DNA of 64,000 nt from CAVORB01 sp963736235 (GCA_963736235.1 CAVTOR010000018.1:87963-151962), one strand, 5' to 3'. Numbered from the stretch's first letter, positions 43,491 to 52,474 are shown. The notes: generated from the letters alone by a model not told the origin. Program-made: numbers and translations.

Positions 43491-43709
43491 ATGGACAAAG
43501 GTCACCTTCCGCGCAGCACCACGACTCCAGCGCCGGATTCGCGTTCCTTCTCGGGAAAGATCCTGGCCCTCTGGCCGCCGAAAAGCGAGAGAGATGAACT
43601 GCTACTGGAGATCTACGAACAGCTGCAGGAGAAACATGCGGACACCAACCCGGCGCGCAAAGGTGAAGGCCGGTCCGGCGCCCCGGATGGCGATGGAACT
43701 TCTCGATAG
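43491..43709 (+). CDS. Orphan 72-residue protein
   Basis: There is no recognised family. The start is well defined by CAGGAGGATTACG before the ATG. The sequence is polar, with one predicted helix (SERDELLLEIYEQLQEKHAD) between flexible ends (ARKGEGRSGAPDGDGTSR at the C-terminus); there is no signal peptide or membrane segment. A consensus CRP site upstream suggests carbon- or energy-dependent expression. A short hairpin (CCCCGCT/AGCGGGG, 43821-43838) lies downstream. Confidence 0.65.
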   Translation: MDKGHLPRSTTTPAPDSRSFSGKILALWPPKSERDELLLEIYEQLQEKHADTNPARKGEGRSGAPDGDGTSR

Positions 43710-43916
43710 GTCCTGACCAGAAGCAGATCCATGGCCGTGAAGGTGGCGCCCGGTGATGCCAGACCGGGTGTGCTTCTTCTCGATGTTCTTCTGGACCGGG
43801 CGACCTGCGCATGGAACAAGCCCCGCTTGAGAGCGGGGCGATCGGGGTAGCATGGGAAAGGTCGGAAGACCGTTCGGGGGCGGGCGCATTCCCGCCTCCG
43901 GTCTTCACTCGAACCC

Positions 43917-44213
43917 TTAGAAGCGCAGGTCAGGGTTTCCGCGGAGGTTCATGTATATGTCGGGGCGGTCGCCGCTGTCGGTCGGGCTGCTCTGGTCGGA
44001 CTTGAACAGATCAGGGTTGCCGTCGGCCCAGCCGTGATAACGGTCGACGCTGTCGCCGACGCTGGGCTGCACGCCCACGAAGTCTTCGGCGCTTACGCGT
44101 TGTGCGGACAGATCGGAGTTGCCGTCGGCCAGGCCCTGGTAGATCTCAGCGGCGCTGAGGTTGGCGGCAAACAGGGTGGCGGCGATCGTGGTGATGATGG
44201 TCTTCATGGTCAT
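43917..44213 (-). CDS. Small secreted protein with GNxDL repeats
   Basis: The 98-residue protein has a signal peptide (IITTIAATLFAANLSAAE). Three degenerate copies of a short motif follow: YQGLADGNSDLSAQRV, YHGWADGNPDLFKSD and YMNLRGNPDLRF at the C-terminus. The repeated aromatic-x-G-x-(A)D-GN-x-DL pattern suggests a repeated binding or structural unit of about 30-40 residues. AGGAGAC lies just before the ATG at 44213. The function is unknown. Confidence 0.75.
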   Translation of the reverse strand: MTMKTIITTIAATLFAANLSAAEIYQGLADGNSDLSAQRVSAEDFVGVQPSVGDSVDRYHGWADGNPDLFKSDQSSPTDSGDRPDIYMNLRGNPDLRF

Positions 44214-44922
44214 GTCTCCTAAGGGTTTAATTTCGAGCCAGGCCGTTTACGGCGCTCGCTGACCTTATCGCAGAGCCCGTGCCAACCTCGGGAGAAGATC
44301 CGTATTAATCTTTTAAAACAAATAGATACAACCCTTTCTCTCCGGCCTGTGCTGAGCAGTTGGAGACCAGATCGATCGACGCTTCGTTGAAGTAGCGTAA
44401 CAGCGGCTTCGACGTTTTGTTAAACGAGGGGGGCGATAGCCAGGGTCGGCTGACGGCCGCCGGGGAAGCGCACCCAGGCTCCTGCTCACCCGGCGAGGGG
44501 TGCCTTATCGGAGGGGAGGTTCTCTGGGTCGCTTCAGCGCTACGATTGACGCGGTAGAATCCTGCACGGCCCATCGGGGATCTAACATGGCGATGAGGCT
44601 TTACGAGCAAGCCCGCGCTGTGGCAGATGGAAGTACTCGTTCAGGGTCGGCGGTGCGGGCGCGGCTGTGTCTCGGCATTCCTGAGGGGCCACACGAACCA
44701 GAACGGCCCGGCGGCGGTGAGTTTGCCAGAGCTCATCTGCCGGAAGTCTGCTGGATCGATCGGACGTAGCGGTCGAGCGAGAACGAGCTTGAGTGGGCAT
44801 TGGATTAGACTCGAAAAGGGGGGCGGTATCCACACGCCTCTCGGTAACTTTCGAACATGAGGAAACAGACAGAACATGAAAACCACCCGACGGGGAATTT
44901 CGGCTCGAAAAGGTGCACTGAA
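44214..44922. other. Intergenic region upstream of the DUF2092 gene
   Basis: About 700 bases without a supported gene. The first 120 bases are AT-rich and probably contain the promoter of the secreted GNxDL protein. The remainder has only short overlapping frames with no family features. Confidence 0.4.
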
Positions 44923-45726
44923 ATGAAGACATCACCCATGCGCGGCAAGCGTTCCTTGCGCAACCTGACCTTCGTGGCGTGGTCCTTGACCGTCATGCTC
45001 GGGACGTCGTTGAGCGCGAGTGCCGATGAGGCGGATGCCAAGCGGCTGCTCAGAGCCATGTCCGACTACCTGGCGGCGCAGCAGGCCATTTCGTTTGAAT
45101 ACGACGCCATCCTCGAGGTCGTCACCAAGGATGAACAGAAGCTCGCACTGGCGAGTTCCGGTGCGGTCACGCTCAATCGACCTGACAAGATCCACGCGAC
45201 GCGCTCCAGCGGGTTTGTCGACGTAGAGATGTCGTTTGACGGGAAGACGCTGACTGTGCTCGGCAAGAACTTGAACCTCTATGCGCAGCAGGAGGTGCCA
45301 GGCTCGATCGACCACCTGGTCGATGAGCTGCGGAAGCACAACAGGCCCCTTCCTGCCGCAGACTTGCTGCTGGCGGATTCCTATGAGGCATTGATGCTCG
45401 ATGTTGTCGACGTCAAGGACCTCGGCAGCGGTGTGATCGGGGGCGTCGAATGCGATTACCTCGCGTTTCGGGCGAAGGAAGTCGACTGGCAGATCTGGAT
45501 TGCTCACGGCGATCGCCCCTATCCGTGCCGATACGTCATCACCTCAAAATTCATGGATGGTGAACCGCAGTACAGCATTCAAATCAGGGACTGGAAGGCG
45601 GGCGATGAGGTCGCGGCGACCGATTTTGGCTTCAAGAACCCAAGCGATGCCAAGAAGGTGGACCTGAAGAATCTCGAGGGTACCGATGAACTACCGGATC
45701 ACTTCGTAATAGGAGAGGCTCGATGA
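44923..45726 (+). CDS. DUF2092-family periplasmic protein
   Basis: After a signal peptide (FVAWSLTVMLGTSLSASA) the 267-residue protein matches the DUF2092 pattern. It has ADAKRLLRAMSDYLAAQQAI, then FEYDAILEVVTKDEQKLALA, LNRPDKIHATRSSGFVDVEM and FDGKTLTVLGKNLNLYAQQE. The fold is expected to resemble lipoprotein-carrier proteins such as LolA, but the function is not known. ATG at 44923 is chosen to begin at the signal peptide; an upstream in-frame ATG at 44857 is possible. It overlaps the next gene. Confidence 0.82.
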   Translation: MKTSPMRGKRSLRNLTFVAWSLTVMLGTSLSASADEADAKRLLRAMSDYLAAQQAISFEYDAILEVVTKDEQKLALASSGAVTLNRPDKIHATRSSGFVDVEMSFDGKTLTVLGKNLNLYAQQEVPGSIDHLVDELRKHNRPLPAADLLLADSYEALMLDVVDVKDLGSGVIGGVECDYLAFRAKEVDWQIWIAHGDRPYPCRYVITSKFMDGEPQYSIQIRDWKAGDEVAATDFGFKNPSDAKKVDLKNLEGTDELPDHFVIGEAR

Positions 45727-45935
45727 CCATGTCGAAACGAGTTGGTGTGTTGCTGGCTGCCGGGATCATCGTGATCGGCGGAGCTGAACTTGGCGAGCGG
45801 CTTGAGGTCCCCGGTATTCACAGTTTGATCCCAACGGCCGATGCCCGCGTCGGGCGGCCACTCACGCCTGTGAGCGTTGCCGGCGTGGGGCGGCGCACGG
45901 TGCGGCGTTGCGCGGTCGGCGTCTACAACTGCTGA
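45723..45935 (+). CDS. Small exported protein coupled to the DUF2092 gene
   Basis: The 70-residue protein starts inside the upstream stop (ATGA overlap). It has an N-terminal hydrophobic segment (VGVLLAAGIIVIGG) and a basic C-terminus with VSVAGVGRRTVRRCAVGVYN followed by Cys. The tight coupling indicates a functional pair with the DUF2092 protein. The role is unknown. Confidence 0.65.
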   Translation: MTMSKRVGVLLAAGIIVIGGAELGERLEVPGIHSLIPTADARVGRPLTPVSVAGVGRRTVRRCAVGVYNC

Positions 45936-46083
45936 TTGTCCCGGACCCAATCGTCCGTCAGCCTGCCCGGGCGGACAAGCACAAACCGCGGGTTCCGCGG
46001 CGGCCGTCAAAACGCCAAACTGGCGTTTCGGCCGCCTGGAGCGGGATCATTTCTGAGCGCGAGGCGATGAGAGGGTCCGAGCG

Positions 46084-46449
46084 ATGCCGGATGGTACCGG
46101 ACCCATCGACCAGAAAACGGCCACCGCCTGTCGGAGCGGACATTGCCGCAACCCCTTGCTGCCGGAAGCGGGCGAGGCGGAGATCTTTTACCGACTCGCG
46201 CTCGGACGGACGTGCTATTCCTATCGGCACGAAAGCCTCTATTTCGTCGAGTCCCGCTACGCCCCGGTCGGTGAACTCCTGCGCTCGGTGATGCGAGGCT
46301 TGGGCGAGACCCCGACCGTAGGGCAGATCCATCCAGACATGCACCGCCTGTTTCGCGGTGCTCGTCGGGTCCGCGTAGCCGCTCGACACGCGGATGTCGT
46401 AGCAACGGCGCTGCGCTTGGCCGGGATCGAGGTCATCCTTCTTCGTTGA
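46084..46449 (+). CDS. Hypothetical 121-residue protein
   Basis: The frame encodes a mixed alpha/beta protein with AEIFYRLALGRTCYSYRHES and LYFVESRYAPVGELLRSVMR, and a C-terminal RHADVVATALRLAGIEVILL. The alternation of hydrophobic residues looks like a real fold, and a purine-rich stretch (GAGAGGG) precedes the ATG. No family is recognised; an antisense frame of similar length looks less protein-like. Confidence 0.45.
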   Translation: MPDGTGPIDQKTATACRSGHCRNPLLPEAGEAEIFYRLALGRTCYSYRHESLYFVESRYAPVGELLRSVMRGLGETPTVGQIHPDMHRLFRGARRVRVAARHADVVATALRLAGIEVILLR

Positions 46450-46470
46450 GCATCGGCGGCGGAGCGTGAA

Positions 46471-47309
46471 TCACCTCCCGCAGCGGGCGACCAGGGCATC
46501 CACGCCCGGATAATCCAGCGGTCGGATCTGGTACTTTCTGCCGGCGCTTCCCCAGGATTCGCCCCGCTCGAGGGCATCCCAGAAGGCGTGCCGGGTCATC
46601 GAAGACAATGCCCCCGACACCCTGCACGCCGCGGGCGAACAGAGCGTCCGGCAAGCCGCTTCCGGTCGGCCCGATCAACTCGAACGCCGAGTCCCGGCAA
46701 GCGTCCAAGAGCTCGTCGAGCGTGTCGTTGATCAGCACGGATGCGGTGCACAGCACCTGTGGGCATTGCGCCAGGTCCGCCGCCCTGGTGGTCAGCCGCA
46801 CGCCGGGCCGCTCCGGTACCCGCTCCGGCTGCCGCTCGAGGACCAGTACCTCCCTGCCCGCATAGACCAGGCGGTCGATCACGGGACCAGAAGTAGCCGA
46901 CGATGCCGACCGGCGCTCCCGACGAAGCGGCCGGAACCTCCTTGCGCGCACCGCGATCGGGCGGCTCGAAGCCCGCGCGGCGCACAAGGCTGCGGCTCAG
47001 CGCGTTGAAGGCGCCGATAGCCAGCGCGCGCTCGGCAAGATCCCCGCCCTCCAGCGCGCGGCCCAAAACGATTGGATCTGCCCGCACCTCACCGGGGCGC
47101 GGATACCTCCTCCACAAGGTCCTGAGTATCGGGTCCAGGCTTGCATAGAAGGGACCGACACTGTGATCGGAGAGGAAAACGAACCCGAACTCGTCGCGAT
47201 ACGCCCCATCCTCGACCAAGGGGGGCAGGTAGAGCCCGGTTACCTCCGCCGGCGGCAGTGCTGCGGCAAGGACCTGGACCAGGCGCAGATAGTCCTCATC
47301 GATGCTCAT
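46471..47309 (-). CDS. DUF4213/DUF364 (Rossmann-like) protein, two apparent frameshifts
   Basis: The N-terminal part (YLRLVQVLAAALPPAEVTGL, then FGFVFLSDHSVGPFYASLDP and AFNALSRSLVRRAGF) matches the DUF4213 segment. The C-terminal part (VGIVGYFGPVIDRLVYAGRE, CTASVLINDTLDELLDACRD and LIGPTGSGLPDALFARGVQG) matches DUF364. Family members are proposed to bind small molecules or metals, and some cluster with metal or cofactor genes. Single extra bases near 46892 and 46589 break the frame; removing them gives a protein ending PLDYPGVDALVARCGR. The start has GGGGAAAG upstream. Confidence 0.75.
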
Positions 47310-47616
47310 TGCTTTCCCCACGCACGAAACGACTCGCGGTGACGGGTGCGCTGTGTCACCAACTAAGGTAACCGGCAAGAGGCCGACTCGCCAGATTTGG
47401 CGGCTCGCGGGGTGAATCGAGCCTCGGCACATCGTCCCGTAAAGGTCGATGCAGTCATGATCTCGTCCATGATGCACCGACGTCTTTCAGTTGGGATGGT
47501 GCGCGAAACGCAGCGGGGCTTTCAATGAGCCGCTGCCCCCCGTTCTCACATACAGCACCAACCGTTTCTCAAGGAGCTTGGCTCGGACCTCCCCCTACCC
47601 TATCCTTGCCGACCTC
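47310..47616. other. Intergenic region between the DUF364 gene and nth
   Basis: These 307 bases separate divergent genes and must hold both promoters. No coding region is supported and I see no clear operator. Confidence 0.35.
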
Positions 47617-48270
47617 ATGAACCAGGAGAAAAGACGCGCCATCTTCGAGCGCCTGCGGACGGCAAACCCGACCCCGACCACGGAACTCGATTACGACAGC
47701 CCCTTCGAGCTCCTGGTGGCGGTCATTCTCTCCGCGCAGGCCACGGACAAGGGCGTGAACAAAGCCACCGCCCGACTGTTCCCGGCGGCCAACACCCCCG
47801 CGTCCATCCTCGCACTCGGGGAGGAGGAGCTGAAGCATTACATCCGCACCATCGGTCTCTTCAACAGCAAGGCGAAGAACATCATCGGGACCTGCCGCAT
47901 CCTCATCGAGGAGCACGGAGGCGAGGTTCCCGCGGACCGCAAGTCACTTGAGGCACTCCCGGGCGTGGGCCGCAAGACCGCGAACGTGGTGCTCAACACC
48001 GCCTTCGGCGAGCCCGCCATGGCGGTGGACACCCACATTTTCCGGGTCGCAAACCGCACCCGCATCGCCCCCGGCAAGACCCCGCTGGAAGTGGAGAAGA
48101 ACCTGCTGCGCCGCGTGCCGAGGGAGTTTCTTCAGGACGCACACCACTGGCTGATCCTCCACGGGCGATACGTCTGCACCGCCCGCCGCCCGCGCTGCCA
48201 TCAGTGCATCATCCGCGACCTGTGCGAGTACCGGGACAAGCCGCCCGAGGGGACATGGGCCGAGACCTGA
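47617..48270 (+). CDS. nth: Endonuclease III
   Basis: This bifunctional DNA glycosylase/AP lyase removes oxidised pyrimidines. The helix-hairpin-helix is LPGVGRKTANVVLNTAFG (about residue 113, with the catalytic Lys), and the catalytic Asp lies in MAVDTHIFRVANR (about 138). The C-terminal 4Fe-4S cluster ligands are CTARRPRCHQCIIRDLC (C-x6-C-x2-C-x5-C). At 217 residues it is full length. The start at 47617 matches family N-termini. Confidence 0.96.
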   Translation: MNQEKRRAIFERLRTANPTPTTELDYDSPFELLVAVILSAQATDKGVNKATARLFPAANTPASILALGEEELKHYIRTIGLFNSKAKNIIGTCRILIEEHGGEVPADRKSLEALPGVGRKTANVVLNTAFGEPAMAVDTHIFRVANRTRIAPGKTPLEVEKNLLRRVPREFLQDAHHWLILHGRYVCTARRPRCHQCIIRDLCEYRDKPPEGTWAET

Positions 48271-48368
48271 GCCCGCTCGGCAGACCCGCCATTCGGCGAC
48301 AAGAGGCTTTTCCCGGCGGCCGGCCGCCCCCATTTCCCGCTTTCGACCAAGGCAGCGATTCCCGGACC

Positions 48369-48814
48369 ATGTTCAGCCAAGACCGCGACAGCATGCGCCT
48401 CTTCCTCCTCGACACCTGGCGCAAGGCGCGCGAGGGCGCCCCCTGGAACCCCTGGAGCGGCAAATCGCCCAGGTGGTGGAAGGCCACCCGGAATACCACC
48501 GTCTGCTGAAGAACCCGGAGGCCGCCGTGTCGCGCGAGTTTCTCCCGGAGGACGGACAGACCAACCCGTTCCTGCACCTCGGGCTGCACCTGGCCGTTCT
48601 CGAGCAGGTGGATACCGACCGACCGCCGGGCATCCGCGCGCTCTGCCAGCGGATCGCGGCCTCAGCCGGCACCACCCACGACGCGGAGCACCAGATCATG
48701 GAGTGCCTGGCGCAGAGTCTGTGGGAGGCGCAGCGCCAGAGCCGACCGCCAGACGAGCGGGCCTATTTGACGTGTGTTGAACGCCTCGCCCCAGCTCCCA
48801 GAAAAGACCGTTGA
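48369..48814 (+). CDS. DUF1841 protein, apparent frameshift
   Basis: This is a conserved proteobacterial protein of unknown function. It starts MFSQDRDSMRLFLLDTWRKA. After a break at the C run near 48440 it continues LERQIAQVVEGHPEYHRLLK, then EDGQTNPFLHLGLHLAVLEQ and THDAEHQIMECLAQSLWEAQ. Adding one C to the run of five gives EGAPLEPLERQ, the expected join. The pairing with nth is often seen in gammaproteobacteria. Confidence 0.8.
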
Positions 48815-49049
48815 CTGATCCCATTCCCCATTACCTCACGCGAAAGCGGGCCATTGGAGAAAGAAAATTCCGCCGAACAGGGTCTAACAGGGCGCGATGG
48901 CCCGGATGGGAGGGAACTTGCGGTTTGCATCCACCTCCTCTTGTGCTATCAATGCAAAGCCCTAGCGCAATCCTGGGTATTTACGGGTATTATCCGCCCA
49001 CGAAACCCGCTGACCGAAAAATCTTAATCACCAACGTCAGGAGACGACC

Positions 49050-49385
49050 ATGACCAAGAAGACCTATCTGAAACCCGTTGCAGCCGTCGTCGGGGCGGCC
49101 CTCGTCGGCAGCTTGTCCGCGATCGGCGCCGCCAACGCGGCGGAGAACCCCTTCGGCGCCAGCCAGCTCGAGAGCGGCTACATGCAACTTGCCAGCAGCC
49201 ACGAGGGTGGCGAGAAGATGAAGGAAGGCCAGTGCGGCGAAGGCAAGTGCGGCGGCGACATGAAGGACAAGGAAGGCAGCTGCGGCGGCGACATGAAGGA
49301 CAAGGAAGGCAGCTGCGGCGGCGACATGAAGGGCAAGGAAGGCAAGTGCGGCGAGGGCAAGTGCGGCGGCGACAAGAAGGGCTGA
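49050..49385 (+). CDS. hvfA: HvfA/bufferin-type RiPP precursor with six EGxCG motifs
   Basis: The 111-residue precursor has a cleavable signal peptide ending ANA at residue 30. The Gly/Lys/Cys-rich mature part carries six cysteines (62, 67, 78, 89, 100 and 105), each in an EGxCG motif (EGQCG, EGKCG, EGSCG twice, EGKCG twice). HvfA-type precursors with EGKCG motifs are modified on cysteine by an MNIO enzyme with its partner to give oxazolone-thioamide groups that bind copper. All partner genes follow directly. AGGAGACGACC precedes the ATG. Export and metal binding are inferred from the family. Confidence 0.9.
   Translation: MTKKTYLKPVAAVVGAALVGSLSAIGAANAAENPFGASQLESGYMQLASSHEGGEKMKEGQCGEGKCGGDMKDKEGSCGGDMKDKEGSCGGDMKGKEGKCGEGKCGGDKKG
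49260..49358 (+). repeat. 33-bp tandem repeat inside hvfA
   Basis: Two identical 33-base units (49260-49292 and 49293-49325, each encoding MKDKEGSCGGD) are followed by a diverged third unit (MKGKEGKCGEG). The repeats multiply the EGxCG motif and probably arose by recent slippage, so copy number may vary between strains. Confidence 0.85.
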
Positions 49386-49405
49386 TACAGCACTCCCGCT
49401 GAGCC

Positions 49406-50264
49406 ATGAGCACGAAACCTTATCCCGTTCATGGCTCCGGTCTCGGCCTGCGGCGCTCGTTTCTCGACGCCGCGGCCGAGCAGCCCCCGCCCCAGGTGGA
49501 CTTCTGGGAGGTCGCCCCGGAGAACTGGATTGGAGTCGGCGGACGCAGCGGGCGTCAATTGCGCTCCCTGACCGAGCGCTTCCCTTTCGTCTGTCACGGT
49601 CTATCCCTATCCATCGGCTCACCGGCGCCGCTGGATGTCGAATTTGTCAAGCGCATCAAGGGCTTCCTCGACGAGCACGATATCCGCGCCTACACCGAGC
49701 ACCTCAGTTACTGCTCCGATGACGGCCATCTCTACGACCTGATGCCGATCCCCTTCACCGAGGAAGCGGTGCGGCACGTGGCGGAGCGCGTGCGCCGGGT
49801 GCAGGACATCCTTGAGCGCCCCATCGCACTGGAGAACGTCTCTTACTACGCCGCGCCCAGCCCGGAGATGGACGAGATCGACTTCGTCAACGCGGTGCTC
49901 GAAGACAGCGAATTGCGGCCTGCATCTCGACATCAACAACATCTACGTCAACAGCATCAACCACGACTACGACCCGCTCGACTTCCTCTCGCGCCTGCCG
50001 GGCGAGCGCATCGTCTACGCGCACATCGCCGGCCACTACGTGGAAGCGGAGGATCTGCGCGTGGACACCCACGGCGCGGACGTGATCGACCCGGTCTGGG
50101 ACTTGCTGGACCAGGCCTATGACCGCTTCGGGGTCTTCCCCACCCTGCTCGAGCGCGACTTCAACATCCCGCCCCTCGGGGAGCTGGTCTCCGAGGTCGC
50201 CGCCATCGCGGACCTGCAGGCCCGGCAGCGCGAGGCGGAGGGCAAGCGCAGCGCTCATGGCTGA
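49406..50264 (+). CDS. hvfB: MNIO-family (DUF692) RiPP-modifying enzyme HvfB, apparent frameshift
   Basis: This is a multinuclear non-heme iron oxidative enzyme of the DUF692 TIM-barrel family. Motifs are GSGLGLRRSFLDAA (N-terminus), VDFWEVAPENWIGVGGR (about residue 30), VCHGLSLSIGSPAPLD (about 60), YTEHLSYCSDDG (about 95), IALENVSYYAAP (about 150), HLDINNIYVNS (about 175) and YAHIAGHYVE (about 203). The metal-binding His, Asp, Glu and Asn residues of the family are in these. One extra base near 49914 breaks the frame between VLEDS and NCGLHLDINN. The stop overlaps the hvfC start. Confidence 0.92.
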
Positions 50265-51034
50265 GGGCTCCGAGCTCTTCCGGCGCCAGTACGCGTTCGC
50301 GGCCCACATCCGCGATCCGGCCAACCAACCCCGTCCCGACCGACGTGGAAGACCGGCGCATGGCGATCTACCGCGACCTCTTCTACAACAATGTGGAATC
50401 GCTGCTCGCCGGCAACTTCCCGGTGGTGCGCAGGTTGCTTTCCGACGACCGCTGGCACGGCATGGTGCGCGACTTCTTCGTCAAGCACCGCTGTGAGACG
50501 CCGCTGTTTCTCGAGCTCGCCCAGGAGTTCCTCGACTATCTCCAGAACGAGCGCGGCTGCGACGCCGACGATCCCCCCTTCCTGCTGGAGCTCGCCCACT
50601 ACGAGTGGGTCGAGCTCGCGCTCGCCATCAGCGACGAGGAGCCAGACCTCGCGGCGATCGACCCCAATGGCGACCTGATGGCCGGTCATCCGCTGATCTC
50701 CCCCCTCGCCTGGCATCTGAGCTACCGCTACCCGGTGCACCGGATCTCCGTGGAGTACCGTCCCAACTCGGCTCCCGACGAGACCACCCACCTGGTCGTC
50801 TACCGCGATCGAACGGACGAGGTCGCGTTCCTCGAGATCAACGCGGTCACCCAGCGCCTCCTGCAACTGCTGCAAGAAAATTCCGACTGGACCGGTCATC
50901 AAACGATGAAACGGATCGCCGAGGAGCTGCAGCATCCGCAGCCCCCGACCGTGATGGACGCCGGCCGGAAACTGCTCTACGACCTGCGCAACCGCGACAT
51001 CGTCCTCGGCACCCGCCGCGCCGCGTCGTCCTGA
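50257..51034 (+). CDS. hvfC: HvfC, DUF2063-type partner of the MNIO enzyme, apparent frameshift
   Basis: The N-terminal DUF2063 domain (SELFRRQYAFAAHIRDPANQ, then RRMAIYRDLFYNNVESLLAG and FPVVRRLLSDDRWHGMVRDF) is a putative DNA-binding-like fold used to recognise the precursor leader. The C-terminal half (residues about 105-250) is the second HvfC domain. The frame shifts once near 50335, between NQPRP and DVEDRRMA; one extra C explains it. The ATG overlaps the hvfB stop. Together HvfB and HvfC would modify the HvfA cysteines. Confidence 0.88.
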
Positions 51035-51111
51035 CCGACCCGCGCCTGAGCCGCCTCGAACCCCGAGGCAGAGCCCAACCGCCGACAGGCGAGAGCCTAC
51101 TGGAGGACGAC

Positions 51112-51711
51112 ATGATTCGGCTGCTGAACAAGTTGCAGGACATCCTCGACGCCTTCCGCGCCGTGGATTTTCTCGGTCCCTTGGCCTTGCGGCTCTATCT
51201 CGCCCCCGTGTTCTGGGTGGCCGGCACCAACAAGCTCGCGCACTTCGACAGCACCGCCGACTGGTTCGGCAACCCGGACTGGGGCCTGGGCCTTCCGGCA
51301 CCCCACCTGATGGCAGGACTCGCCACGGGCACCGAGATGCTCGGAGCGGTGCTGCTGGCCATCGGGCTGGCGGTCCGCTGGATCTCGATACCCCTGATGG
51401 CGACCATGATCGTCGCCGCCGTGAGCGTGCATTGGCAACACGGCTGGCAGGCAGTCGCCGACATGCAGTCCCCCTTTCCCCCGGCGGACATCGGCCTCGC
51501 GATGGAGCGGCTGGAGAGTGCCCGCGCCATCCTGCAGCAACACGGCGACTACGACTGGCTGACCGGCAGCGGCAGCTTCGTCATCTCCAACAACGGCATC
51601 GAGTGGGCCGCCACCTACTTCATCATGCTGCTGGTGCTCTTCTTCGTCGGCGCCGGCAAGTATGCGAGCGTCGACCACTGGGTCGCGCGCCGATTCCGAG
51701 TATCCGGTTGA
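51112..51711 (+). CDS. hvfD: DoxX-family membrane protein of the hvf cluster
   Basis: The 199-residue membrane protein has LRLYLAPVFWVAGTNKLAHF and MAGLATGTEMLGAVLLAIGL, followed by IPLMATMIVAAVSVHWQHGW and a last segment WAATYFIMLLVLFFVGAGKY. A DoxX-type gene commonly ends these clusters; its function is not established, but redox or quinone chemistry near the modified peptide is possible. GGAGGA precedes the ATG. A 50-residue periplasmic loop (DMQSPFPPADIGLAMERLES) is larger than in the other DoxX protein here. Confidence 0.88.
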   Translation: MIRLLNKLQDILDAFRAVDFLGPLALRLYLAPVFWVAGTNKLAHFDSTADWFGNPDWGLGLPAPHLMAGLATGTEMLGAVLLAIGLAVRWISIPLMATMIVAAVSVHWQHGWQAVADMQSPFPPADIGLAMERLESARAILQQHGDYDWLTGSGSFVISNNGIEWAATYFIMLLVLFFVGAGKYASVDHWVARRFRVSG

Positions 51712-51976
51712 ATCCCCTTCCCGAGCGGGGATCGGCGACGGCCTCCCGCGTCAATTGAGGTTCCCCTCCTCTCCCACGGCGGCCGCCCGTCGGCTTCGGC
51801 AAAGGTCGAACGCGGCTCCTTCACCGCGCGATCGCGGGGCTGTTACACTCAAATCAGGGGTAACGCGGCTCGGCTGCGCGCCGACGGCGCGCCGGGCGCA
51901 TTCGCAGCACCCCGGCACCGACAACCTCGCTGCCACTCGCGGTCGGGGGGTGGCTCAACCGCAAAAGGACAACAAT

Positions 51977-52411
51977 ATGACAACCTGGGTCTTAGTCGCC
52001 GACAACGCCCGCGCTAGGTTTTTCGCCGCCGAGAAGGCCGCGAGCCCTCTCAGCGAGCTGCGCGACCTCACCTACCCCGAGGCGCGCCTGCACGAGGGCG
52101 ACCTGGTGACCGACAAGGGCGGACGCGACCGCAACTCGAGCACCGGCGGGGCCCATGGACTCGGGACCGAATCCGCACATAAGCACGACGGCGCCGACCG
52201 TTTCGCCCAGCAGGTGTGCGACGAGTTGGAGACGGCGCGCACCGGCGGACAGTTCGAGAAGCTCTACGTGGTCGCCGCGCCGACCTTCCTCGGACTGCTG
52301 CGCAAGCACCAATCCGCCGCGCTGCGCCAGCTGGTCGCCGGGGAGGTGGACAAGAACCTGTCGACCAAGGACCCCGCCACCATCAGAAAACAGCTACCCG
52401 ATTTCCTCTGA
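51977..52411 (+). CDS. Host-attachment/AtsA-like protein (PF10116 type)
   Basis: The 144-residue protein begins WVLVADNARARFFAAEKAAS. It has the Ser/Gly-rich central segment DRNSSTGGAHGLGTESAHKH and a C-terminal half with YVVAAPTFLGLLRKHQSAAL and VDKNLSTKDPATIRKQLPD. This is the pattern of the protein family named for plant attachment in Agrobacterium; its fold resembles peptidyl-tRNA release-factor-like domains. The biochemical role is unknown. A hairpin follows downstream. Confidence 0.85.
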   Translation: MTTWVLVADNARARFFAAEKAASPLSELRDLTYPEARLHEGDLVTDKGGRDRNSSTGGAHGLGTESAHKHDGADRFAQQVCDELETARTGGQFEKLYVVAAPTFLGLLRKHQSAALRQLVAGEVDKNLSTKDPATIRKQLPDFL

Positions 52412-52452
52412 GCCCGACGGCCGGGGAAGGCTGCCAGCCTTCCGCTAGTAAA

Positions 52453-52474
52453 CCGCCCCCGGTCCCGGGGGCGG
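52453..52474 (+). terminator. GC-rich stem-loop after the host-attachment-like gene
   Basis: CCGCCCCC and GGGGGCGG form a perfect 8-bp stem with a six-base loop, about 40 bases after the stop. There is no U tract, so it is either a weak terminator or an RNA-end-protecting hairpin. Confidence 0.45.

Noticed and set aside
43821..43838. CCCCGCT/AGCGGGG hairpin as intrinsic terminator
   Set aside because: No T tract follows on either strand; mentioned only with the neighbouring small gene.
48924..48958. TTTGCAT/ATGCAAA inverted repeat upstream of hvfA
   Set aside because: Seven-base arms 21 bases apart are not distinctive enough to call an operator.
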